64,000 bases of DNA from Skermanella aerolata KACC 11604 (GTDB lineage Bacteria; Pseudomonadota; Alphaproteobacteria; Azospirillales; Azospirillaceae). How positions within the stretch are numbered: position 1 is the stretch's first letter; each line of letters begins with the position of its first letter. Both the position numbers and the translations under genes were made by a program. The stretch spans positions 1 to 64,000 of the forward strand of contig NZ_AVFK01000011.1 in the NCBI RefSeq assembly GCF_000936425.1, given 5' to 3'. The notes beneath the pieces are model-generated. The model was given only the letters and a program-made list of their open reading frames with translations. It had not been told where the DNA came from and did not search any database. Positions 27,506 through 36,658 of this stretch are shown here, in pieces.

Positions 27506-27748
27506 ATGATGCCTTCGATACTGGCCGCGCTGAGAATACGACGCCTGCGACGCAACCGGGGTTGGGATTGGGATCGTCCGACCTCTCAAGCCCGAACCTT
27601 GACATTGGAAGCCATGAGCGACCATGCACTGAGGGATATCGGCCTCAGCCGCACCGATCTGCCTGCTATCGAAGCGAATTTCCACTTTCTGGAAAACCGC
27701 CAGGAGAGTGAACGAAGATCCCGGAGGGGATCTCCCAAGATCCCCTAA
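27506..27748 (+). CDS. DUF1127-domain small protein
   Basis: 80 residues, arginine-rich at the N-terminus (RIRRLRRNRGWDWDR) with the DUF1127 core MSDHALRDIGLSRTDL at about 37-52. Proteins of this kind are common in alphaproteobacteria; some longer and shorter members bind RNA and affect phosphate or carbon metabolism, but most are uncharacterised. The ribosome site is poor (GTTGAAAG). The last bases form a small hairpin (27726-27745). It converges on parB, with 25 bp between the stops. Confidence 0.65.
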   Translation: MMPSILAALRIRRLRRNRGWDWDRPTSQARTLTLEAMSDHALRDIGLSRTDLPAIEANFHFLENRQESERRSRRGSPKIP

Positions 27749-27773
27749 GTTCGGCTTTGATTTGCAACGCCTT

Positions 27774-28631
27774 TCAATCGCCAAGCAGATCGTTCAGCTG
27801 GTTGCGCAGAGAACGGATCACTTCGCGCTGCTTATCATCGAGCGTCGCCTTCCGCTGCCGAAGCGCCACGATATCGATGCTGGTACGCTTGATGTTTTTC
27901 TGAACGCTCGCCAGCAACTTGGCGACATCCGCAGCGGTCGTTGCCGCTGGCATGGGCTTCCGTCCCTGCCCGTCCGTCGCGACCGTACTCTTCTTCGTTT
28001 CGCGAAGGCCCCGGATGGTCAGCTTGCCAACCTTGGCTTCTTCCCACAGGTTCTGGCGCAGGGCACTATCGTCGATAAAGGCAAGTTCCTGAAGGAGCGA
28101 CTTGGAAATCGATTTACGGAATGCCGGATATTCCAGCAACATGTCTTCCGGGAGCTTCAGGGTAGCCAGCGTCCTCGCGATTTCACCTTGGCTGCGTGAA
28201 ACGATCCGCCCAAGTTCCTCATGGGTGTAGCTATGGCGCTCGATCAGCCGGGCAAATGCCCTGGCTTCCTCCAGCGCATCCAGTTCGGCGCGCTGGAGGT
28301 TCTCGATCAGGGCAATCTCGTCCAGATCGCCATCGGTGATGATGGCGAAGATGGTTTCTCGCCCGAGCAGCTGATGGGCCCGAAACCGCCGCTCACCAGC
28401 GGCTATGACATAGCGCCCACCGTCGGTCTGCTGCACCAGGATCGGTTGCTTGAGTCCCATCCTGTCGATCGATTCCGCAAGACCTTGCAGTTCGTCCTCG
28501 TCGAAGTGCTGGCGCGGCTGATTGGGGTTGCGGTCGATGGCCGTCAGGTCGATCTCGACCATCCTCGGGAAGTTCGAACTGGTGCCGAACAGGACATCGC
28601 TCCGCACTTGGGCGGCTGCCTTGCTCATCAT
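27774..28631 (-). CDS. parB: ParB/RepB-type partition protein
   Basis: 285 residues from ATG 28631, 23 bases after the parA stop and preceded by AAAAAGGG. An upstream frame start at 28673 would overlap parA. The N-terminal ParB domain shows DRNPNQPRQHFDEDEL, the CTPase-type box AAGERRFRAHQLLGRE and IALIENLQRAELDALEEARAF; a helix-turn-helix follows near THEELGRIVSRSQGEIARTL. The C-terminal 90 residues are basic, likely for dimer formation. It would bind centromere sites and, with ParA, segregate the replicon. Confidence 0.88.
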   Translation of the reverse strand: MMSKAAAQVRSDVLFGTSSNFPRMVEIDLTAIDRNPNQPRQHFDEDELQGLAESIDRMGLKQPILVQQTDGGRYVIAAGERRFRAHQLLGRETIFAIITDGDLDEIALIENLQRAELDALEEARAFARLIERHSYTHEELGRIVSRSQGEIARTLATLKLPEDMLLEYPAFRKSISKSLLQELAFIDDSALRQNLWEEAKVGKLTIRGLRETKKSTVATDGQGRKPMPAATTAADVAKLLASVQKNIKRTSIDIVALRQRKATLDDKQREVIRSLRNQLNDLLGD

Positions 28632-28653
28632 GGACGGCCCTTTTTGAGCTTTC

Positions 28654-29661
28654 TTAAGAAGCGACACGACCATCCTCCGCAATCATATGGGTGATGAGGG
28701 TACGGGTAATCTCATGATAGACCTCGGCTCCGGGAGCATTGGGAGCGGCCTTGAGCAGGGGCAGCTGCGCCCGCGCCGACTGGGTGAACTTCGTCGTCCG
28801 CGGGATCGGATCGAAGATCCGGATCACCTTGCCGAACAACTCGTGCAACTCTTCCAGCGTCAGTTTCTCAGCGGCATTGCGCGAGGTATACATGGTAGGC
28901 AGCAGGCCAAGGATCTGCAAACCAGGATTGCTGCGCCGCCGCAGCTTGTTCGCCGTTTCCAGCAGCAGCGAGACGCCGAGGCCCGCCAGCGTTTCCGTCT
29001 GGACCGGCACCAGCAACTGATCGGCAGCATTCAACGCGTTGACCGTCAGCATCGACAGGGTAGGGCCGCAGTCGATCACGACGGCATTGTAGATCCCGCG
29101 TAGCGGTTCCAGCCGGTCACGCATGGCAAGCGGACCGCCATTGACCGGGTCGGATGCCAGTTCGATATCGACATTGGCCAATGCTATCGTCGACGGCACG
29201 AGGTCGAACAAACCATCACAGACGGGGACGATAACGTCCGTGATGGGCTTTTCCTGGCGGAGGACCGGATACAGCGTGTTTCCCGCAGCATGGGCTTCCG
29301 CCTGATCGATGCCAAGATGCGCCGTGGCGCTCGCCTGCGGGTCGCTGTCGATCAGCAGGACCTTCAGACCGGCATTGGCAAGCAGAAAGGCCAAGTTGAC
29401 CGCCGACGTGGTCTTGCCCACCCCACCCTTCTGATTGGCGACAGCCAGTATGATGCAGCGTTTGGGGACAAGGGCTTTGGGCGCCATCTCAGCGGCGACG
29501 AACTTGGCGACTTGCGCCGGAATGCGTTCGGCCCCGGACTCCCACCGGGAGATGCGGGCCTTGTCATAGCTGCGGCCGAGTTGTCCGTTGAGGTGTTCGG
29601 CAAAGGCGCGCTGGTCCATTCCCCGGCCTTCGCGCAGCGTCTTCAATTCTGGGCCGATCAT
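28654..29661 (-). CDS. parA: ParA partition ATPase with N-terminal helix-turn-helix
   Basis: 335 residues from ATG 29661, chosen because GGGGAG sits 6 bases before it; an in-frame start at 29733 adds 24 residues and reads through a palindrome. Residues 1-60 form an XRE-like DNA-binding region (LKTLREGRGMDQRAFAEHL, ISRWESGAERIP). The ATPase follows with the deviant Walker A KGGVGKTT at 78-85 and LLIDSDPQASAT. This is the plasmid type Ia arrangement, where ParA also represses its own operon. A 16-bp perfect palindrome just ahead of the ribosome site is the obvious operator candidate. Confidence 0.9.
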   Translation of the reverse strand: MIGPELKTLREGRGMDQRAFAEHLNGQLGRSYDKARISRWESGAERIPAQVAKFVAAEMAPKALVPKRCIILAVANQKGGVGKTTSAVNLAFLLANAGLKVLLIDSDPQASATAHLGIDQAEAHAAGNTLYPVLRQEKPITDVIVPVCDGLFDLVPSTIALANVDIELASDPVNGGPLAMRDRLEPLRGIYNAVVIDCGPTLSMLTVNALNAADQLLVPVQTETLAGLGVSLLLETANKLRRRSNPGLQILGLLPTMYTSRNAAEKLTLEELHELFGKVIRIFDPIPRTTKFTQSARAQLPLLKAAPNAPGAEVYHEITRTLITHMIAEDGRVAS

Positions 29662-29674
29662 CGAAGCTCCCCGG

Positions 29675-29690
29675 TATTCGACGTCGAATA
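29675..29690. promoter_or_regulatory. 16-bp palindrome in the parA leader (candidate operator)
   Basis: TATTCGACGTCGAATA is a perfect palindrome, ending 14 bp before the parA ATG. Its position and the DNA-binding N-terminus of ParA suggest autoregulation. Confidence 0.5.
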
Positions 29691-29733
29691 TCTGCGTCGC
29701 CGTCATGCGGTGTGTTCGCATCACACCATACAC

Positions 29734-29767
29734 AGTTGACGCAACGTGACAATGCCGAGTTGACGCA
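29734..29767. repeat. Two direct repeats upstream of parA
   Basis: AGTTGACGCA occurs at 29734-29743 and again at 29758-29767, 24 bp apart start to start. Short direct repeats upstream of par operons can be partition or regulator sites, but two copies are few and chance cannot be excluded. Confidence 0.35.
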
Positions 29768-29887
29768 CCGGGGAAGAGGGCAAGGCGAATGTCACATTAC
29801 GGCACCACTTGGCCGCCTCAGCGGCCGGGCATGCTCCGCCGAAGTCCCTCAATCACGAAGCTCGGCATCGGCGCGATTTGACAGCCG

Positions 29888-31372
29888 TCAGGGAGAAGCT
29901 GCCGCCAGCGCCACCGTGAACTGAAATATGCTGCCGTGAGGCTGTCGCGGCGCCGACGATAGCTGGCCGCCATGGCTTTCGATGACGGAGCGGCAGATCG
30001 CCAGCCCCATGCCCATGCCCTCCTGCTTGGTCGTGAAGAAGGCATCGAAGATGCGGTCGATGCTGTCCGGCTCCAGGCCGATCCCGGTATCCTCGACCGC
30101 GACCAGGGCCATGCCGGGAAGTTTCAAGCGGGAGCAGACGCGCAGGACGCGGGGCCGGTCGGTCACGGTCCCCATCGCTTCGATACCGTTCTTGATCAGG
30201 TTGAGCATGACCTGCTGCAACTGCACCCGGTCGCCCATGACCGGCCCGAGATCCGGCGACAGGTCGGTTTCCAGCAAAATGTCGTGACGGCGCAGTTCGC
30301 CGCGCAGCAGCGTCAGGATATCTGAGATCGTCTCGTTGAGGTCGAGTTCGGTCAGTTCGGCGGACGACTTGCGGGTCAGGCCCCGGATGCTGCGGACGAC
30401 ATCGCCGGCGCGGTGACCGTCGCGGACGATCCGCTCCACTCCCTGTCGCGCTTCATCCAGGAAACGCAAGCAGGCGCCGGCATTGGTGACGATCGCCGTC
30501 AAGGGCTGGTTGACTTCGTGCGCGATCGACGCCGCCAGTTCGCCCATGGTCGTCAAGCGGGCGACGTTGGCCATATCGGTCTGGGATTTGCGCAGGGCTT
30601 CTTCGATCGCGCGCCGCTCGGTCTGGTCGCGGAACACCAGCACGGTTCCGATGACGGCGCCGTGATCGTCCACGATGGGAGAACCGCTGTCGTCGATCGG
30701 CCGCTCGACGCCGTCCCGGGCGATCAGCAAGGTATGGTTCGCCAGACCGACGATGGTCCCAAGCCGCAGTACCTTGGCGGCTGGGTCTTCGACGGTTGCG
30801 CGCGTGTCCTCGTTGACGATGCGGAACACGTCGGGGAGTGGCAATCCCATCGCTTCGTCCTGGGGCCAACCGGTCAGGGCCTCGGCCACCGGATTCATGA
30901 AGGTGATGCGGGCATCGGCGTCGGTCGCGATGACGGCGTCGCCGATGCTCGACAGGGTGGCGACGAAGCGGCGCTCGCTGGCGCGCAACCTTGATTCCGC
31001 CGTGTGCTTGGCCATCGCCATCTCGATCACCGTGCGGAGCTGGCTGTCCTCGAAAGGCTTCAGAAGGTATCCGAAGGGCTCGGTCCGGCTGGCTCGGCTG
31101 ACCGTCTCGTCATCGGCATAGGCGGTCAGGAAAATGATCGGGATCAGGCAGGCATCCCGGATCTGCTGGGCGGCGTCAATGCCGTCCATCTCGCCTTCCA
31201 GCCGGATATCCATCAGCACCAGATCGGGCCGGGTTTCCAATACCAGCGGCAGCGCTTCCTCGCCGACGGCGGTCGTGCCCACGACGCTGTGACCGATACG
31301 GACCAGCTGCTGCGCGATATCACGGGCGACCACCCGGTCGTCCTCCACGACAAGGATTTTCGCCGGTGTCAT
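29888..31372 (-). CDS. Response regulator-PAS-histidine kinase
   Basis: 494 residues from ATG 31372, overlapping the stop of the upstream giant kinase gene by four bases. Residues 4-118 are a receiver domain with Asp55 (LVLMDIRLEGEMDG) and the conserved KPF lysine. A PAS domain occupies about 130-255 (IGDAVIATDADARITFMNPVAEALTGW), then HisKA with His285 in SIAHEVNQPLTAIVTNAG and a HATPase (DTGIGLEPDSI, GMGMGLAICRSVIESHGG). A receiver in front of a kinase lets an upstream kinase control this one; the overlapping gene is the natural donor (inference). There is no DNA-binding domain, so the final output lies elsewhere. Confidence 0.9.
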   Translation of the reverse strand: MTPAKILVVEDDRVVARDIAQQLVRIGHSVVGTTAVGEEALPLVLETRPDLVLMDIRLEGEMDGIDAAQQIRDACLIPIIFLTAYADDETVSRASRTEPFGYLLKPFEDSQLRTVIEMAMAKHTAESRLRASERRFVATLSSIGDAVIATDADARITFMNPVAEALTGWPQDEAMGLPLPDVFRIVNEDTRATVEDPAAKVLRLGTIVGLANHTLLIARDGVERPIDDSGSPIVDDHGAVIGTVLVFRDQTERRAIEEALRKSQTDMANVARLTTMGELAASIAHEVNQPLTAIVTNAGACLRFLDEARQGVERIVRDGHRAGDVVRSIRGLTRKSSAELTELDLNETISDILTLLRGELRRHDILLETDLSPDLGPVMGDRVQLQQVMLNLIKNGIEAMGTVTDRPRVLRVCSRLKLPGMALVAVEDTGIGLEPDSIDRIFDAFFTTKQEGMGMGLAICRSVIESHGGQLSSAPRQPHGSIFQFTVALAAASP

Positions 31373-34300
31373 CGACGCCCGTCCACATCGAACGAAATCG
31401 AGAAGCTGCTGCCCTTGTCGTGAGTCACCGCGATCGTTCCCCGCAATTGCTGTGTCAGGTCCTGGACGAGCTGAAGCCCCAGCGAACCAGAACTGGTGGA
31501 ACCTGCATGAAGCCCGACACCGTCGTCCCTGACGGTCAACATGCATCTTCGATCGTGCTGGAGCGAGAGTGCGACTTCGATATGGCCGGCCTTGTCGTCG
31601 GGGAATGCGTGCTTCAAGGCGTTGGAGACCAGTTCGTTGATGATCAGACCACATGAAACAGCACGGTCCATGTCCATCTGCAAGTCCTCAATATGCATGA
31701 CCAGATCGACATTCCGGCTCTGTGCTCCATAGGCGCGGATCAGGTGGGAGCACAGGTTCTGGATATGCGCCTTCATGGAAACCCTGGCGAAATCGCCGGC
31801 GCGGTACAGGTTCTCATGGACAAGCGCCATCGACCGCACCCGATTTCGGCTGTCGGCGAACAGTTCCGCCACGGCAGGGTCTTCGATCCTGGACGCTTGG
31901 AGGCTGAGCAAGCTGCTGATCAGCTGGAGATTGTTCTTAACGCGGTGATGGACCTCCTTCAGCAAAGTTTCCTTCTCTTCGAGCGATGCGTTTTCCAACG
32001 ATACCGCCGCCTGGGACGCCAGGAGCTTCAGCACGGCGATACGTGCCGGGGTGAAGGCATAGGGCGTCAGGCTGTTCTCCAGATACAGGAGGCCGGCCAG
32101 TCCGCTCTGCTTGATCAGGGGAACGCACAGCACGGACCGGCACCAGGCGTGCCGGAAATAGTCGTCGGAGTCGAATGCATGGGTTCCGCGCGCGTCGTCC
32201 AGCAGCAGGCTGTCCCGTGTCCTGATCACCGTATGGAGCAGCGACTGCGGTGCCAAGTCGGACGTCAGCGCGCTGGCCCGTACATCGACCGAGACGGCTT
32301 CACGCCCTGCCCTTGCCTCTGCCTCGACGTATAACGAGCCGCCGTGCGGCAGGATGAGCAACCCACGGTCGGCGCCCGCGTGCTCGAGGGCTATCACCAT
32401 CAGCGTTCCGATCAGCCGCTCCAGGCTGGTCTCACCGGAGATCGCCTGCGAGGTCCTGACGACGGCGGCAAGGTCCAGGTGCTCGACCACCCGGCCGAGG
32501 GGTGCGGCCGGCGAACCCCAAAGCATGGCTTCATCCCGCAGGCACGGGTGCAGTTCAAGCAACTGCCTCACCTTGCCCTCCGCCCCCAGCCGGCGCCATG
32601 CGTTCAGCGCGTGCCTCAAGTGGACGTCGGCCATGAGATCCAGCCCGGTTGCTATGCAGAAGCGGGCGGCGGTCTCGAAGGCCAGGGCTTCGACCTGGAG
32701 AAAGCCACCGGCCCGGGCCGAGCGAGCAGCGCTCTCGAACAGTTTCAAAGCCTCGACGCCGCGCCCGTCGATCCGGGCGACTTCCCCATCGACCAAGGCG
32801 GAGCGGTGTCCGAAATTCTCACGCGAACTCGCCGCCCAGACCTTGAGCTGTGCCGCGTGCCGGTCGAGTTCGGTCCGGTAGTTCGGCTTGTCGGCTACCG
32901 GCGCGCCGTCGTATCTGGCAGCGTGCGCCAGTGCGGCGTGGAAATGATATTCGGCCATTTCGAAATGGCCGCCGGTCGTCCACATCAGCGGCTTCGCCCG
33001 GGCCGCCGCCGCGACAGCCGCTGCCGCATCGCCGGCACAGACGCAGGCCTGAAGCTTGCGGATCCAGTACCAGCAGGCCGCAATGGTCAAGCTGGGATCG
33101 GACTCCAGATGCGCCTCGAACCGGGCCTCGTCGAACCCGGCATCGGCGAAGGAGCCGAGTCTCGGTGTCAATCCGCGTAGGGTCGCGATCAGCCTGATCT
33201 GGGTGGTGATGATGTCGGCGACCAGCCCGAAGCCGGCCTTGCGCACGCTATCCAGCCCGCGCTCCGCCTCGCGCTGAACGTCTCCCAGAGGCTCGCCGCA
33301 CCCGAGCAGGGTCGATATCAGGGTGCAGGCGCAGAATCCGGCATAGGTCACATCCCCGGCTTCGCATGCCGTGTCGTAGGCCTGCCGCAACAGCGGCAGG
33401 CCGGTACGCTGAGGCTGCGTCCACGGCAGGACGTGATAGGCGAAGCACATGCCGACGCGCGCCTTGAACCGGTCGAGGCCATGCTGGCGAACGAGGTCAT
33501 AGCCGAGTTTGCCAAACTGGTATCCGGCTCGATAATCGCCAAAATACGGCCCGAGCACCATGCCAAGATAAGCGTAGGCCAGACTGGATGCGCTGGAATT
33601 GCCGTTGGCGATGCTGAAGTTGACCGCACGGCACAGGACCAGGCAGACCAGGTTTTCGTCGGTGAAGAAAGCCGGTGGCAGTACAGCCGTAAGCACGTCG
33701 AGCGTCGCCCGGTGTTCCGGGTCGGTCAGACGGGGGAGCACACCGAGCCGCTCGATCCCTCCCCTGGCGATGACATCGCGGATCGGCCGAAACTCCTCCA
33801 TCACGTCGTCGCGGCTGGGATGCGCCGACCATTCCACGCCAATCCCTTTCAGATAGCGGAGACAGGTTTCCACCGCGCGGCCAAGCTGACACTGCGCGGT
33901 GTATAGCGTCACCAGCAGCCATGTCGCAGCCGCACGATCGATCAGCCTCTCCGTCCTGGACAGCAGCAGGTTCAGGCGATCCTCCGCCGCATTCATGTCT
34001 CCGGTCAGGAACTCGCACTCGGCACGGTTCAGTTCGATCTGGAAGACAAGGTCGTAGCGTCGATCCCAGCAGCCAGCCTCCAGCAGATCGCCTCCCATGG
34101 CAAGATAGGTCAGGCCTGAAGCGTAGGCGGTGGCGGCCTTGGCCCGCCTGCCGGCGGTCAGGTTCAACTCGGCTAAGCGCTCCCGCTCGGATGCATCCTC
34201 TATCAACGCAGCGCCCCGGTTGAGCTGGTTGACGATCTCGAAGACGTTCTCTTCGATTTCCGCCGCATCCAGGCCGGCCGACAGCGCCTTGCCGATACCC

Positions 34301-36354
34301 AGATGCAGCGCCGGTCGTTCCGCGGTCGGGATCAGGGCATAGGCCGCTTCCTGGATACGGTCATGGACGAACGCATAGGCGCTGTCCTTCCGCCCAATCA
34401 GACCGGCATTGACAAGTTCCCACAGAAGCTTGTCCGCCGGTTCGGAGTCCGGCTCGCGCACCTGCCCTATCGTCGACACGGCAGCACCATTGCCGAGGCA
34501 TGCCAGCAGCTTCAGGATATCCAGTTGTTGCCGGGGCAGGCGAGCCAGCCGGGTCATCATCAGATCGACGATATCGTCAGTCAGGTTCTTGGCGCGGATC
34601 CGGTCCAGGCTCCAGTTCCAGCCACGGCCTTTCGGATCGAATCCCAGCAGTCCTTCATCCGCCAGCGTCGAGATGAACTGGATCGCAAAGAACGGATTTC
34701 CGCCGGTCTTGCCATGGATCAGCCGTGCTAGCGGGGCTGCCCGGTCGGGATCGGCGCGCAGGGTGTCAGCCAGAAGGTGCTCCACGTCCTCCGGGGCAAG
34801 TGGCCCCAGCACGATCTCGCTGACATGGGTGCCGATTTCCCGGATGCCCTCGATCGTTCGGAAAAGCGGATGCAGTCCATCCACCTCGTTGTCACGATAG
34901 GCTCCAACCAGCAGAAGATGCGGCGTCTCCTGCCCTTCGACCAGATGACGGATCAGGTCGAGGGTCGCGCGGTCCAGCCATTGAAGGTCGTCGAGAAACA
35001 GGGTGAGCGGGTGCTCGGGCCGGGCGAAGACTTCCAGCAGCCGGCGGAACACAAGCTGGAAACGGTTCTGCGCATCCTGGGGCGGCAGCGTCTGGACCGG
35101 CGGCTGCGGGCCGACGATGCGTTCCAGTTCGGGGATCAGATTGATCATGAGCTGGCCGTTGGCGCCCAATGCTTCGCGCAGCGCATCGCGCCAGCCCGCG
35201 ACCTCGGCCTCCCCCCTCCCGACGATCTGGAGCATGAGCTCCTGGAAAGCCTGCGCCAGCGTCGCATAGGGTATGTCGCGCTTGAACTGGTCGAACTTGC
35301 CGGCGGCGAAGAGGCCCCGCGACGGGACGAGCACCTTGTGCAGTTCGGCGACGACGGAGGATTTTCCGATCCCGGAATAACCCGAGATCAGCACCACCTC
35401 CATGCCACCGTTGTTCACGACCCGGTCGAATGCCGTGACCAGTACGGTGATTTCCGCGTCGCGGCCATAAAGCCGTTCCGGGATCAGAAGCCTGTCCGGA
35501 ACATCGTGCGCGCCTAGTGGGAACGGACTGATCCGCTCCGCCTTTTCCCACTCTCCCAGGCAGCGCCGCAAGTCCGCTTCGAGGCCCTTGGCGGTCTGAT
35601 ATCGCTCCTCGGCGGTTTTGCCCAGCAGCTTCAGAACGATGGTCTCGATCTGGCCGGGTATGCCGGGCGTTCGCTCACCGGGAGGCGTCGGTGGCCGTGC
35701 GATATGGCAGTGGATCAACTCCAGCGGGTCGGCTGCCGCGAACGGCAGGGTGCCGGTCAGCATCTCGTACAGCGTGACGCCAACCGAATAGAGGTCGCTG
35801 CGCGCGTCGACCGAGCGGTTCATCCGTCCAGTCTGCTCCGGCGCCACATAGGCCAGAATGCCGGCGATCGTTTCCGGCGGGACCAACGCCTGACGTTCGC
35901 GCGGCAGCCGCGTCGCCAGGCCGAGGCCGGTCAGTTGGACGCGCCCGGCTTGATCCGCCAGCAGGTTTGCCGGTCTGATGTCCTTGTGGATCAGCCCGTG
36001 CCGGTGGATTTCGCAGACCGCGGCGGCAAGCCCGGCGGCAATACGCAGGAACCGTCCCAGGCCGGAAGGGCGTACCGGCCCGATCGGCACGGGATCGCCG
36101 CCCTGATCTTCCAGGATCAGGCGCGGGACAGCGGTGGTCCGGTCGAGCCCAAGCGGCCGGACGACCCAATCGCTCGCGATCTCACCGGCGACGACGAATT
36201 CGGACTCGATCCGCATCGTGATCGCCGGGTCCGGCTGCTCGACCAGCGGTGCCAGCACCAGGACGGAATGCGCGCCGTCCGGCGACTGGGCACGGAACAG
36301 CCCCAGCTCCCCGTCTCCGCGCAGGATGTCCGAGGAGTATAACGATATGTCCAT
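31369..36354 (-). CDS. Kinase-like/AAA ATPase/GAF/histidine kinase mega-sensor
   Basis: 1661 residues from ATG 36354. Order: protein-kinase-like domain (1-270); AAA/STAND ATPase (about 285-700) with Walker A SGYSGIGKSS and LTLFLDDLQWLD; a long helical repeat region; GAF domain (about 1310-1450); HisKA_2-type dimerisation with the His pair at 1469-1470 in EVHHRVKNNLQLISSLLSLQ; HATPase (LIINELVSNALKHAFPDD). This is the known trifunctional kinase family. The kinase-like part keeps a catalytic-loop HKDIRPANLL but reads LTGLGLAT where DFG is expected and lacks a clear glycine loop, so it is probably a pseudokinase. It likely phosphorylates the receiver of the overlapping downstream gene. Confidence 0.9.
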   Translation of the reverse strand: MDISLYSSDILRGDGELGLFRAQSPDGAHSVLVLAPLVEQPDPAITMRIESEFVVAGEIASDWVVRPLGLDRTTAVPRLILEDQGGDPVPIGPVRPSGLGRFLRIAAGLAAAVCEIHRHGLIHKDIRPANLLADQAGRVQLTGLGLATRLPRERQALVPPETIAGILAYVAPEQTGRMNRSVDARSDLYSVGVTLYEMLTGTLPFAAADPLELIHCHIARPPTPPGERTPGIPGQIETIVLKLLGKTAEERYQTAKGLEADLRRCLGEWEKAERISPFPLGAHDVPDRLLIPERLYGRDAEITVLVTAFDRVVNNGGMEVVLISGYSGIGKSSVVAELHKVLVPSRGLFAAGKFDQFKRDIPYATLAQAFQELMLQIVGRGEAEVAGWRDALREALGANGQLMINLIPELERIVGPQPPVQTLPPQDAQNRFQLVFRRLLEVFARPEHPLTLFLDDLQWLDRATLDLIRHLVEGQETPHLLLVGAYRDNEVDGLHPLFRTIEGIREIGTHVSEIVLGPLAPEDVEHLLADTLRADPDRAAPLARLIHGKTGGNPFFAIQFISTLADEGLLGFDPKGRGWNWSLDRIRAKNLTDDIVDLMMTRLARLPRQQLDILKLLACLGNGAAVSTIGQVREPDSEPADKLLWELVNAGLIGRKDSAYAFVHDRIQEAAYALIPTAERPALHLGIGKALSAGLDAAEIEENVFEIVNQLNRGAALIEDASERERLAELNLTAGRRAKAATAYASGLTYLAMGGDLLEAGCWDRRYDLVFQIELNRAECEFLTGDMNAAEDRLNLLLSRTERLIDRAAATWLLVTLYTAQCQLGRAVETCLRYLKGIGVEWSAHPSRDDVMEEFRPIRDVIARGGIERLGVLPRLTDPEHRATLDVLTAVLPPAFFTDENLVCLVLCRAVNFSIANGNSSASSLAYAYLGMVLGPYFGDYRAGYQFGKLGYDLVRQHGLDRFKARVGMCFAYHVLPWTQPQRTGLPLLRQAYDTACEAGDVTYAGFCACTLISTLLGCGEPLGDVQREAERGLDSVRKAGFGLVADIITTQIRLIATLRGLTPRLGSFADAGFDEARFEAHLESDPSLTIAACWYWIRKLQACVCAGDAAAAVAAAARAKPLMWTTGGHFEMAEYHFHAALAHAARYDGAPVADKPNYRTELDRHAAQLKVWAASSRENFGHRSALVDGEVARIDGRGVEALKLFESAARSARAGGFLQVEALAFETAARFCIATGLDLMADVHLRHALNAWRRLGAEGKVRQLLELHPCLRDEAMLWGSPAAPLGRVVEHLDLAAVVRTSQAISGETSLERLIGTLMVIALEHAGADRGLLILPHGGSLYVEAEARAGREAVSVDVRASALTSDLAPQSLLHTVIRTRDSLLLDDARGTHAFDSDDYFRHAWCRSVLCVPLIKQSGLAGLLYLENSLTPYAFTPARIAVLKLLASQAAVSLENASLEEKETLLKEVHHRVKNNLQLISSLLSLQASRIEDPAVAELFADSRNRVRSMALVHENLYRAGDFARVSMKAHIQNLCSHLIRAYGAQSRNVDLVMHIEDLQMDMDRAVSCGLIINELVSNALKHAFPDDKAGHIEVALSLQHDRRCMLTVRDDGVGLHAGSTSSGSLGLQLVQDLTQQLRGTIAVTHDKGSSFSISFDVDGRR

Positions 36355-36658
36355 TGTAAATGCCTGCAACGCGCACCGGAAAACGGGGTCGCGACATGAG
36401 CGCGATGCTAATTGGAACCAAGCATCTCACTTTCCGCCAGCCCGATCAAATCGTCAGATCGCGATACCGCCACGCTTTTCGGCCACAAAGGCCTTCGTTT
36501 TCAATGCGTGCGCTACAGGACGGAAGGAGCGCTTCGGCAGAACGTCGGCGATTTCGACAATTCAGCGCTTGACAGCGCTCGCGCCATACGCCTGAATGTC
36601 CGGACAAAGTCGGTCCGCACCAAGCCGGCACCAATAAGAACCATGATGGGAGAAAGCG
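36355..36658. promoter_or_regulatory. Promoter region of the PrpD operon, with sigma70-like boxes
   Basis: This 304-bp divergent gap contains TTGACA at 36569-36574 and CTGAAT at 36592-36597, 17 bases apart, a good housekeeping promoter. The palindrome TGTCCGGACA begins on the last base of the -10 box, so its occupancy would block initiation. Nothing else is recognisable. Confidence 0.55.
36597..36606. promoter_or_regulatory. TGTCCGGACA operator, copy A
   Basis: Perfect 10-bp palindrome in the context AATGTCCGGACAAAG, 52 bp before the PrpD-family start and overlapping the predicted -10/start site. Identical cores occur at 46028, 46058 and 48226. The likely binder is the GntR protein coded at 40512-41306 (inference). 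Confidence 0.75.

Noticed and set aside
27726-27745. Rho-independent terminator at the DUF1127/parB junction
   Set aside because: The 8-bp stem GGGGATCT/AGATCCCC overlaps the end of the DUF1127 gene and has no T-run on either strand, so the call is too weak.
27774-29767. Replication origin beside parAB
   Set aside because: No initiator gene, iteron array or DnaA-box cluster could be recognised; two direct repeats are not enough.
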